Positions 20,110 through 31,800 of a stretch of 64,000 nucleotides of DNA are shown here, piece after piece (within the stretch, counting starts at the first letter, position 1; each line of letters opens with the position of its first letter). The stretch covers positions 5,574,550 through 5,638,549 of the forward strand of contig JAPFFF010000011.1 in assembly GCA_039105265.1 (NCBI GenBank). The letters run 5' to 3'. Below the pieces are notes generated by a model. The model searched no databases. It was given only the letters and a program-made list of their open reading frames with translations, and had not been told where the DNA came from. Source of the stretch: Tritrichomonas musculus. Lineage: Eukaryota > Parabasalia > Tritrichomonadida > Tritrichomonadidae. A program made the translations under genes and the position numbers.

Positions 20110-21291
20110 ATGATTATATTATTTACTCTTTTTTTATGTAGAAATTATAACTTTCTGCAACTCTCAGCTTTTATGTTATCATCAAATTTTACTATTTCTT
20201 CAAAAAAATCTTTATCCTTTAAGTACAATAATCACCCTTTAATTCTTGGGATAGAGTATTTTTCAAAGCCAATAATAACTCTTAAATCGCTTTTAATTAA
20301 AGGTTCGAATGCTCCTCTTTTTTTGGAAAATCTGTCAATTTAAATCTAGAGGAAAATGGTTTTATAGACTTTTATAACGAAACGCTGCACATATCAGACA
20401 AAACTTACCTTTATTCAAAACTTTTTTTTTTTTCAAAACTGTACAGTTACAATAAATAAGTGTGCATTCTTAAACGATAATCCAGACGAATTTGGTGGTT
20501 CAATAGAAATTGTTGATTCTTCTTTAATCTGTAGTTCTTCGACTTTTGAATATTGTTTTTCTTTTTATGGAGTTGTTTATGGATCATTTTCGGATTTAAA
20601 TTTTGATGATACAAACTTTTCATTTTGTATGTCTGAAAATGCAGGAGCAGTTGCTCTTGATAGGTCAAAAGGTCAATTTTTAAATTGTATTTTCAATAAT
20701 AATCTTGCCGCTAACTTTTCGGCCATTTCAGTTTTTCAGGAATCTCTTTTTCTTACAGAATGTTTCTTTATCAATAATATAGTCGCTGATTTTGCATGTG
20801 TTTATATGAATAAAGCTTCAGGAATTATAAGATCATGTGAATTTTATAAAAATAGATGTGATTCATTCGAACTTCGAACTGCTGTAATTTGTTTATCAGA
20901 TCCGCACGAAGTGAATATTATAGGCTGCAAGTTTTCAGAAAACTTGAAAGACTATGACTTTGAATTTGATCATTCAATATTTATATCTGGGAAATCTGGT
21001 GTTGCAAAAATTCGATTTTGCACTTTTGATGTTAGTATTAAGAATTCTATTATAAGTCAAACGAATAAAAATTTCACAATTTTTATTACCAATTGTAAGC
21101 AAGATTTAAGCATGAATCTATATTCAAAATCTATTGAAGAAGCAATTGTTCAGTTTTCAAAATCATTTAAATATAATTTTTCAGAAAATTTATCTATGTC
21201 TTTTTGTATGTTTGCAATTTTTGGTACAATTATTTTGTTCTTGATTGTTGTTGGTATTTTTTCATGTATCGGAATAAATTTATTTGATTGA
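20110..21291 (+). pseudogene. Beta-helix surface-type membrane protein, two frameshifts
   Basis: Starts with an ATG at 20110 and a hydrophobic leader (MIILFTLFLC). The body is a run of short strand-turn units with repeated N-x-F/C-x-F patterns (CTVTINKCAFLND, FLNCIFNNN, LTECFFINN, IRSCEFYKN, IIGCKFSEN), typical of right-handed parallel beta-helix proteins. It ends in a C-terminal transmembrane helix at about 21205-21270 and a short tail, so it would sit on the cell surface. The frame changes twice: near 20320, at a T7 run, and near 20420-20432, at a T12 run; from there the frame is open to 21291. Both breaks are in homopolymers, so read error is as likely as decay. ATG upstream TCATAT resembles an initiator. 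Confidence 0.6.
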
Positions 21292-21843
21292 AAACGATTT
21301 TTCTTTAATAAGCTCAAAAATCAGCAATCTCGCCAAATTGCAAAAAATGTTCGTTTTTGTAGAGAATATTCATCAATAAGATATTAGATTAGTATTTGAA
21401 ACTATTTAAATTAGTTTATTTAATCTGATATTGATCTGAGAAAATTATTGATAACTTAATCTGTTAAAGAAAAAATTAATTATTATTAAATAGTAAATTA
21501 GAATGATCTTTTTGACCATATTATTATTTAGGTGGCGCATCATTCAAAATTTTTAAATGTTGATTAGAATATATTGATTTTAAAATTATTTCATGATTAT
21601 TATTATTTGTATCATATTTATACTGATTGGAAGTTTATAATTGACTCTATGATATTTTGAAAAATGGCTGAATTAAAAGTTGATTCATTCTTGATATGAA
21701 AACTGGAAATCACATTGGAATTTCTGGAAAAAATAGTCTGATAATAGAACTGCCGTAAAAAAACATAATCTCATAAAAAAAAGTAAATTAAGAACTTTTC
21801 ACAATTCATTTATTTTTGTTTAATGGATTTCTAAAGAAAAAAA
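21292..21843. other. Intergenic DNA, no gene seen
   Basis: AT-rich, stops in all frames, no repeat or RNA gene recognised. The A7 run at 21837-21843 is the T-tract directly after the truncated reverse-strand tRNA-Met. Confidence 0.7.
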
Positions 21844-21901
21844 TCGAACACACGACCTTAGGATTATGAGACCTACGCTCTACCGACTGAGCTACCAAAG
21901 C
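21844..21901 (-). pseudogene. tRNA-Met (CAT) truncated at the retrotransposon target position
   Basis: Read on the reverse strand, the 58 bases from GCTTTGG to TTCGA are identical to the first 58 bases of the intact tRNA-Met at 22721. The last 15 bases of the gene (GTCACGCCCAAAGCA), which complete the T-arm and the acceptor stem, are missing and replaced by TTTTTTTCTTTAG. Without them no acceptor stem forms, so it cannot be a working tRNA. The break is exactly at the base where the target duplication of the R2-like elements begins. Sequence beyond the break is not element sequence. Confidence 0.9.
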
Positions 21902-21959
21902 ACTTGCAGTGTAGGATTTTATAGATGATCTTTAAAAATAATATCCAAATGTTAATTTA

Positions 21960-22600
21960 TAAATCTACATTTTTAAAGAAATGAATACAATAAGTGTCAA
22001 AAAAATGATGCCTCAATATTATTCTCAAAGCAAATATCCTATCAAATCACTTTGGAAAATCTGCGTCAGGGATGTCCGTACAAAAACTTTTCCTTCAAAT
22101 CATTGTATCTACTTCATGAGTATATTTAGAATGTGGATTAATTACCGAAAAAAACTCGCCCTATGTCTTATTTCAACAAAAAATTTGTAGTATAAATTAT
22201 AATTAAATATGAGTTAATGATTTTATAAAATTGTGTGTATATTAAAGCTTATAAGCTAGTCAAAAAAAATAATTTTTATATTTATAGCTTTTCATTTTAT
22301 CTTATTGCATTTTTATAAACAAGCGAATATTTAATAGATTTATGATTTTCAATACAGCCACCAGAAAATACCGAGGAGGAAGAAGAAGTTATTCCTGTTG
22401 ACACTCCTGAAATGAAAAAAGCAAAAACTAATTTGAATAGTTTCTTGTGTATGAGTTTAAAATGTGGGAAAAACGAGCTGAATTGGAAAGAATGTGTTTA
22501 TGAAAAAGATTCTGAATTGAAGATAAATGATGAGAATTTTCATATTGATGAATACCAAAATGTTGATGATTATCTTGATTATGTAGATTCTTTTATGTAA
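21960..22600 (+). pseudogene. Decayed gene remnant between the two tRNA-Met copies
   Basis: Protein-like stretches in shifting frames: about 22000-22130 reads KNDASILFSKQISYQITLEN, 22129-22200 reads LECGLITEKNSPYVLFQQKI, and 22350-22600 reads PPENTEEEEEVIPVDTPEMK and on to an acidic end DYLDYVDSFM with a TAA stop. The 62-codon frame from the ATG at 22412 is open, but coding character starts upstream of it after a stop. The pieces may belong to one old gene. A spliced gene with an acceptor at CAATACAG (22361-22368) is possible, but no matching donor in phase was found. Function unknown. Confidence 0.35.
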
Positions 22601-22720
22601 TTATGTTTGTTATTTTATATATTTTGTAATGTTTTTTAAAAAAAATTGTTAAATAGTTTGAGATTTAAAAAAAAGAAGAAAAAGCATTAATATACTTTTT
22701 TAATGTTTAGGAAGAAAAAA

Positions 22721-22793
22721 GCTTTGGTAGCTCAGTCGGTAGAGCGTAGGTCTCATAATCCTAAGGTCGTGTGTTCGAGTCACGCCCAAAGCA
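22721..22793 (+). tRNA. Elongator tRNA-Met (CAT), intact, 5' neighbour of element E1
   Basis: Acceptor GCTTTGG (22721-22727) pairs with CCAAAGC (22786-22792), discriminator A at 22793. D-stem GCTC/GAGC, anticodon loop CTCATAA with CAT at 22754-22756, T-stem GTGTG/CACGC with loop TTCGAGT. The TCTCATAATC loop region is that of elongator rather than initiator tRNA-Met. Bases 22779-22793 are one copy of the 15-bp target duplication of the adjoining retrotransposon, so the 3' part of this gene was re-made by the insertion while the gene stayed whole. Confidence 0.95.
22779..22793 (+). repeat. Target site duplication GTCACGCCCAAAGCA, 5' copy at E1
   Basis: The last 15 bases of tRNA-Met. The same 15 bases recur at 32874-32888, and on the reverse strand at 46579-46593 and 56672-56686, each between the 3' end of one element and the 5' end of the next. 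The duplication could be longer because GAT-runs follow in all cases. Confidence 0.9.
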
Positions 22794-22795
22794 GA

Positions 22796-22805
22796 TTTTT
22801 TTTTT
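22796..22805 (+). terminator. T10 tract after tRNA-Met, likely Pol III terminator
   Basis: Ten T directly after the tRNA 3' end plus GA. The same GA-T(8-10)-A-T6-CTCC sequence opens every element copy (E3 has AA for GA), so the tract appears to travel with the element or to be part of a longer duplication. Confidence 0.7.
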
Positions 22806-22835
22806 ATTTTTTCTCCTTTACCTTTTCGCTTTTTA

Positions 22836-25800
22836 ATGGCATATTCGTATTCAGCTCCCAACAAGGATTCTAACCATGCTAATTTTTCTAACTTTCACCA
22901 AAATTTTATTTCTAATCTTCAAAATATCTCCGACCAAACCTCAAATTTTTCAACCTCACCACAAATATCTCATTCTTTACCTTATAACAATCTCAATGAT
23001 ATCCATACTTTTGAAAATTCAAATTATAACGATATATTTTCCCCTACAAATTTCCAAATTTTTAACAATTTATCAAATAATTCTGATCAATATTTATGCA
23101 AAAAACAATATTATACTACGTTTGACCCAAAACATAATACTATTTCTTATCATACATATTTTAATCTTTCGTTCAAGAAATTAGAGTCCCAAGACCTTTC
23201 ATTTAATGACAAAATTAAACTTAAAATTGTTGACGATCCTGATGTTCTTATTTCTAACGAAATTTCAGACCCTGATTCTTCTTCGATAAGTGATGATGAT
23301 GAGGATTTCAATTACAAAGCAACTAATTCGTTCTTAAGTAATGACTTTTTCAATGATATAGCCTCTTTTGAAGACTGTGAGTATTCAATTCAACATTCAC
23401 AACAATCTCGATCTATACAACTTTCGCAGCAATCGCAATCGTCGCAGCATTCACATCATTCTCAAATGCAACCTACTCCAGTTCAATTAAGTAATAATCA
23501 ATCAAGTCTTAATTATCTAAATCTAAATCAATCAATCTTCATTCAACCAGATGACAATCAAATGATCCAAACACAACAAACTCAGATTCAATCAACTAAT
23601 AATCAATCAATCCCAATTCAGTCAATTCTAGAAAAATCTAATCTCAATCAACAAAACCTTGATCAATCATTCAGTTATCAATCATCCTCAATACGTCAAA
23701 GTCTTGAGCGAACAGTTGATAATCAAATGATTCATAATCAATCAAATCAAAATCAATCAATTCTCATTCAACGTAATGATAATCAACTAATTCAAAAACA
23801 ACAATTTCCCGTTCAACTAACAAATAATGTTCCAAACCTTAATCACTTAAATCATGAGCAATCGTTTAGTAATCAATTGATACAAATACAACAAACGATT
23901 GATCGAACAAATAACAATAAATCAATTCTTAAACAACCAATTGATAATCAATCAATTAAGACGAGATTATCCCTTGGTCAAGCAGATAACAACCTATCCA
24001 ATCATAATCAATCAATTCAAGAACAATCTATTCTTGATCATCCAAGCATTGAACATTCTATTGATAATCAAATGACCCAAAAGCAACGAATTCCTGATCA
24101 AACATCTGGTAATCAATCAGATTTTGATCAATCAATCACCAATCTTCCAATTAGTGTTAATCGTTCATGCCTTGACCTTCCAGGTCAAGATCAATCAAAT
24201 TCTGATCAATCTAGCCACGAGCAATCAAATCAAGATCATTTATCCAATAATTATTCAATCCAAAATCTACCAACTCATCCTCATTCAATTAATCCTATTC
24301 ATGAGTTATCCATTCACGATCAATCTTCAAATAAACAAAGCCAGAAACCTAATATAAACCATCAGCATGAATCATCTAAAGATCATTTACCCTCACCGTC
24401 TTGTAATACTAAAGATAATCAAAATGATATATTTGATTCTTCAAATTACTCCAAAAAGACATCATATCTTAAACATTCTGACCCAACAATCAATACAAAA
24501 CGAACTTATGTTACTTTTGATCCTCGAAGTAAAGAAATCATTTATACAAATTACCAGATTTTATCATTAAGCAAACTAGAAGGACAAAACTTAACATTTA
24601 AAGAGAAGATTGATAAAGGATTAATTATAGATCCTTATTCACAAATTTCTAATGAAGATGAGGAAATTTGTCAAACCTTTAATCGTTCTGATAGTGTTGA
24701 CTCTTTTAACTCTATTGATGAAAATAATTATAAATCCACAGAATTCGAATATGCTGATATTAATCCTTCGTTCGATGTTTTACAGCAGTCTAATGAAACT
24801 GCAAAAGAAGTTCAAATATTTCCAAATCATAATAATAATATTGATTCAAACAATGATCAATCATATCAGCAAGGAAAATCTAAACTTATTCCCTCTCGTT
24901 TTCGCAATTCTAAATTTTCAGAATCAGATGATAAATACATCAAAGAAAAAGTTCTTTCAGATGTGATTCCTGACTGGTCAGAAATTGGAAAACACATAAA
25001 TAAGTCTCCCAGATCGTGTCGTGACAGATACTTCAACTATCTGTCTGATATAATTCTATCTCCAAAATGGACGATTGATGATGATGTAATCCTTCTCAAA
25101 CTATTCAGCTCTATTGGTCCTCAATGGAAGGCAATATATAAATGGTTTCCTAATCACACACCTGCAAATATACGTTCGAGATGTCAAAGCATCTGTTCAG
25201 ACTACGAAGCTCCTGAGACTCAAACTAAAACAATTATCAATAATCATCATTGTAATAATCAGACTAATTTTATCCAGACTCTTCATGAGGAAGATCAGCC
25301 AAAAGTTGAACCAGTATATTATCAACAATTTAATTCTGAAGATTTGTCAATCCATTCATTTAACAAACATCAACAGCCTCCTTATGAGGACTTTCCTTTG
25401 AACCAGGTTAATAATCTCTCATCTGTCTCCTCATCTGCTATTGTTAATTTTCAAGATTCTAATATGTCAACCTCAACTGGTAGCTCACTTGATAGATCAT
25501 ATAATTGTGATTTCTTACCAGATCAGAGCGCCAAGGCCAATGATTCTTCAGACGAATCTCCAGCATTAAAGCTATCTTATCCAAACCACTCACTAATTGT
25601 TCAGGATATGAATAAATGGAATGAAACGGATATTGAACATTTAATTGCTCTTTTCAAATCTCACGGATCTAATTGGGATTTCATTGCTCATCAATTTACG
25701 AACCACTCACCAGATGAAATTCGGAACAAATTTTTGGAACTCTTCCCTGATTACTTTTCAGATGATGAAGAATCACCTCTTTCCAATCAGCCGAAACAAA

Positions 25801-28800
25801 TATCTACAAATAGCCAACAGGCTTTACCTCCAATGGATGATATTGAAACATTTCAACTTCCTTCCTCAGAAGAAGATACTGACTCCAGTTTTTCTTCCTC
25901 GACTTTACACTATCCTTCCTCTATCTATAATACTTGGAACGTTCCTTTCTCTGATATTCCCGCTCTAATTGATAATCCCTCTTATCCACAGCATGGAGTC
26001 ACTCATGATCTCCTGGAAAACCATCAATGTAGTCTTGCCTCTTCCTCAAATGAGAACTTAACCTTTAATAATAACAGAATAGATTTGAATTACTCTTCTA
26101 ATCTCAACTCATCTCTCCCGCTACAAAATACTCAAAATAATTTTTTACATAATCTCATTAATTGCTTAAAGTGCATTGACGATGATGATACGAAACATAT
26201 GCTAGATGAACTTAAGATCTGCCACCTTCCTCATTTAGACTCACCGATCTCAATGGAATCGTCAATATTCGACCTTATTGAGAGTAGTACTGTTTGGCCG
26301 AAGTTCACTATCAATTCTTGCTTTGTCGATGAATGTTCATATGTGGGCAAAACAGAAGGTCAAGTCAGAGTTCATTACTCAAGTGCTCGCAAGGTTCCGG
26401 TGGCCAGATGCAGGGATGAGTTGATAAACACTGTCGCATACCTGGCACACCGTGATATTATAACCATATATGACTTGGAGAATGGAAATGTCAGATTACC
26501 AGAGAAACAGATGCTTTACTGCCACAAACCTGGCTGCGGATATGCGACAGAAAGAGACTGCAATATTCGTACACACAGAAAGGGACACGGTGCTTTCCTT
26601 AAACGTATCGAAAACTTGGGAAGATTTTGGGGAACTCTCAAATCATGGATTATTGATTTAAACCGCGTTCCCACAATCGGTGAATTCTTAGGAGAAGGTG
26701 AAATGTGGGCTTGTAGCCTTTGTGACTATATTACATCCAACTCTATGAATATCAAAGACCACATTGCTCAAGCTCACAAAATCAAAACTGGTGATAGAGA
26801 GAACGCAATCACCACAATTACTCTCAAATTTAAATTTGATGATCAATATTCTCCAGAAGTTATCAACCACACTTGTTGTCCTAACCCTTATAACAAACAT
26901 GTAATAGACGACGTTGATATTGTTGATAAGAATGATATTCAGTCGAATGATATCTCTGGTGTCAATGACAAAACTGAATCGCCAATGGTCTTCCCTTCTA
27001 ATGAATATGAATGTCACAATGATTATCCTGATAATAATAATGTTAATGCCGTGGTTCCCACTTCCGACAGTTCCTTTCTACATTGCCCTGATCCTTTAGA
27101 TGATTTATTTAACAACACACTAGAATTATTTTCCCCAGAAGGTCTCTCAAATTGCAAAAGTGACGCAAAGACTTTTAATGATCTCCTCAAGTTAGCGTTA
27201 TCTTTTGAAGGGGATCATTTCAAAATGCTATTAACTAGATTAAGAGATGCTCCTACTTGTTCTCGCATAAATCTCACCAATCACAATCTCTCTTCAATTG
27301 AGGTTTCAGATATACTTAGAAGTATAGATCCTTCACAATGGCCGTCATTGGACAACCTTCATTGTTGTCCTATCTGTAATTCCTCATTTTTATCTATCTC
27401 TGAGGTTTTTGATCATTTTAGGACTCATAACAATATCAATGTTGATCAAAACATTGCAAATTATGATGAACTTCTTTATGCAGTTCGCCTAATGCTCAAT
27501 GAGGATTCATTCAATTGTATTATCATTAAACCTGATGGATCATTTAATACAATGATGAATACGAACTGCATTTGCAGGGTTCCTGGATGCAATTTTATTG
27601 GCAAAAACAAGGACGGCCTTGCTTCACACATGGATCGCAGCAATGAAGTAAACCATGTCACTTTTCGACAAGCAGTCCTTAGATATGGTCCATTTTATGG
27701 TTCCCTCAAAGCACACTTCCTCATTAGCAACAAGTCACCAGCCCTCATCGATCTCTTCAGAGGAAAAGCTATTAACTTCTACAAGTGTAATACATGTAAC
27801 AGTTTATTGCCACTTAGTGTTAACTTTATAAATAATCATTATGCACATAGTCACCCTTCAAAGACGCAACTCGACTCAATTGACAAAGTAACCACGGTTT
27901 CCCTCACAGTTACGTCTAATATACACGATCTTAGTAATACACATATCTCAGACACTCGAAAACTTATTGAGAATGCAGTTAACGAACTCAGAGATAATAT
28001 TAGTACTAAGGAACTCCTCAAAACTCAAGATAAGATTTATCGCAATCTATTTGAGGATTCAGATAATGATACAAATGAAGAAGCAAGCCTGCAATTCCAT
28101 ATTAGACCAGAGTTAATTAAGAACAGAAACAGTAACTTTAAGGAGAATATACATATTACTGACCATCAAAATTCAACCCAAGACACAATCAAGGAAGAAG
28201 ACTCAGGTTACATTCCTCAAATTCCTTCTCACTCCAAACTTTTGATTAACATCTCTGACAATGCTTCATCTCTTCAAAGCTCTCTGTTTCCTTGTTCATT
28301 ACAAGAGAATATGCCAGAAGATCTTCTTAAAACTCAGAATAACAGTTGCCTCAAATCAATAGCTAACTCCACTGAAGATGTCACTCCTATCTGTCAGCAG
28401 AATAACAAACTATCTCAGAATACCGAAAAGATAGATGCTATTCCTAAATCTAGCGCGTATAGTGTTCGTAATCCTTCGAGCAACTCGTTATCTCAAACTT
28501 GCATCAATGACCTCAGTCCTCCCCTTGATGTACTATCAAACCGTTCTTCTCCAGTTAATACTTCTCTTCGAAATCGACCAGAAACATTGATAAATCGCTT
28601 CTCTAATTGTAGTCTCACCAAAATGAATAAACGCTCAGACGTCAATGATCTCACACAAAATAATCAACACAATGATGATTCTTTTTACTCTAATAATGAC
28701 ACCAAAACATTTCCAGACACATATCACGAGCAGCTACGTAAAAACTACGATCTGCCCAGCTACAAGGACAACCCTACTCGTTGTACGAATCTTTCAAGCC

Positions 28801-31800
28801 AGCCAGTTAAAGTCAAACGTGCTCCAGTTATTTCTTATTTTCGAACTCGATCTCCACTGAATGGTGGGACGAACCGCTCAAAGTCAAATATAGTTGATTC
28901 AACACGCGGTGTTCTTTTCACCAATGATGTTGAGAAATCCTCCTCTTCCTCTCTGGCTAATGACTTGATTTTAAATGAGAATAACACGCAGAAAATGATC
29001 GCGTTAGCCATGCGATGGTATAATGAATCGAAACTCAGAGGTTCACCTCACCTTCCTAAACTTGACAGACAAAAACGCAAGCTTATCACATCAGGACTGT
29101 CAGAACTCTTCGAAAGTGAACTTATCCCATTGATACAAAAATACAATCCTGATAATCTAGGTGATATTGACGAAGATACCAAATGGATAGCTTTCGAAGG
29201 TGCGTTTGAAGAAGCTTTACATCGAATGAGATGTCATGTTGCTGTTAAGTTAAATCTTGACCCAAACCGTATTTACTCTCAAAGGTATAAAAAACGTTGG
29301 ATCAATAAATCTACTGATGAGCTGGCATGCATTCAACTGACTATTAATCGTCTCCGCAAGCTTGCAGCAGATATTGACACTATCAATAACAGTGATGATG
29401 AGAATGACAACAGACAAGTCAGACAAGCAGAATCAAGACTCCTTAGTAGTTTATCCGTGATTAAAAATGAAGACAAGATGAGATTCTTTGGCACAACAGA
29501 TACCATAGCTATCCTCGATGAAGTGAGAAATAAAGGCGAAAATGTCAGTCAGTGTGCTTTATGGTTGGAATTAACTATTGAAGAATTAATTAAGGATGAA
29601 ATGAATTTAAAAAATGCAAGCCTGCACGCTGAGAGAATTCGGGAAGCATACTCTGAAAACCCGAAAAAGACACTTAATAATTACATCCTCAGCAAAGCGA
29701 ATCCTGAATGCAGTATTAATGAAGAATTGCTGTATGACTTCTTCTCCAAATCATTTTACAAAGAAGAGGATGAATTCATTCCAGATGATGAAAATGGATT
29801 GTTCGCCCTTAGCAGCTGTTTTTCTGAAGAAGATAAAAATGAATTTATTAATTACATTGAAAACAGAGATCTCATCGAAAATGTCATTGAATCAAGGAAA
29901 TATGAATCTGCGGCTGGACCAGATGCACTTGACTATTCAATTTATAAATTAGCTAAAACAAAAGCCGCAGAATTCATTAGGTTGATCATTCAAATCACTA
30001 ATTCAAGAGCTAGAGTGCCTCAGAGTTGGAAATGCTCAATCATGAGACTAATCTATAAAAAAGGTGATCCATCTCTTCCTGAGAATTGGCGACCGATTTC
30101 GGTTTCCAATGCGTTATACAGAATTGTGAGTTGTGTTTGGGCGAGAGCAATAAACTCCTTCAACATCAGAAATCACATATTCTCACCCCAACAAAAAGGA
30201 TTTATGGAAGGAATTAATGGATGCAGTGATAACTCGGCAATTATCTCAGAGATTTTTTATGATGCAATGCGTTCACATAAAAGCGTTTTCATCACAGCAT
30301 TAGATTTTAAGAATGCATTCGGCTCGGTGCCTCATGCACTGATCATTGATTGTCTAAAAAAGAAGGGATTTCCCAAACAGTTCGTTCATCTTATTGATAA
30401 TGTTTACACTGGTTCCACAACGAATATTATGACGAGTAAGTTCACCTCTCGCGACATTTGTATTAATCGTGGAACTAAACAAGGCTGTCCAGTGTCCCCT
30501 CTTCTTTTCAATCTATGCTTAGAGCCGCTATTTAAGGCTATTAATTCAATCAATGCTGAAGATGGATGCACAGTTTCAATGAATGGTGAAAGAGCGAGAT
30601 TCTCAATCATGGCTTATGCAGATGACATTCTTTTGATAGCAAACTCCAGAAATGGCATGGAACGAATGCTTGAAACGTGTAACCGTTTTTGTGACTTCAC
30701 AAAGATGACATTAGCTCCAACAAAATCATGCTCGTTCGGATATGAATGGATTTTCAACTCCAGACGAGGATTATTCAGTGGGTTCAACATCTGTGGGGAA
30801 GAAATTCCATTCGTCGGATTGGAGGAGTCGATAAGATATCTTGGTACTCCAATCTCAGCCAGAAAATGTGCTAAAATCAAAACTTCGGCAGAGTACTTCG
30901 TGAAGGCCAAGAATAAAATTGAAAAAATCATTCAGTCGGACCTGATGATTGTTCAGAAAATACATGCCATTAAAACATTTATTATTCCATCTCTCGATTT
31001 CATCTTAGAAAACGGTCAGATGAAATTAGCCCATGTTAATAAACTAGACCAATTCATCTCTTCTCAGATTAATAAGATAATTGGTGCAAATATTCCTAGA
31101 GCTGTAAAACATGCGAGCTGGAAAGATGGTGGTCTTTCCATTCCATCACTTCGGGAAAAAGCAGATGTCGGTAGAGTGAAGGCACTGATTAGAATGATCA
31201 CGAATAGTGATCCAAATATAAGGTTACTAATTTATTCAGCAATCAACAATGAGCGAATTAAAAGAAATATTCCCGTAGCTAGTAATGATGAAAAACATTC
31301 TTTCTTTAATTGGAGCAGTTCACTCACCACCACAGAACGGAAGGGCACTAACTCCATCGTGCAACGCGCAAGAAAATCTCTCAAAACATTAAACCTGGAG
31401 TTAACCAATGAGTGTAATGATGATGATGAATTTATTAACAGCACTCTGGATAATTCAGAATTAAATGCATTCAAGTTGATAGATACTGAAACAAATAAAG
31501 ATGTGATATTTCAATCGTCAAAAAATATTTCTCTTTTCCTCACCAATCAAAGACGCTCGAGATGGAATGCTGCCATTACTTCTCCATCAATGCACCTCCA
31601 TGCGTTCTACTCTCTAAAGGATAATCCCCTTTCATCCGAATTCCTCATTAAGCAACAATATCCTATGAATGATACAATCGTTAAATTTGCGATCAAAGCA
31701 AGAACTAATAATTTAGGTACACCTGAATTTGATGAATTGATTAATGGAAAAGAACATACGCCTTGCCCAAATTGTCTCAAGCACGGCAAGAGTTGCATCC

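Noticed and set aside
21844-21901. Working second tRNA-Met
   Set aside because: No 3' T-arm strand and no acceptor 3' strand, so it cannot fold.
22412-22600. A free-standing 62-aa gene
   Set aside because: Coding character begins upstream of the ATG, so it is more likely the end of a decayed gene.
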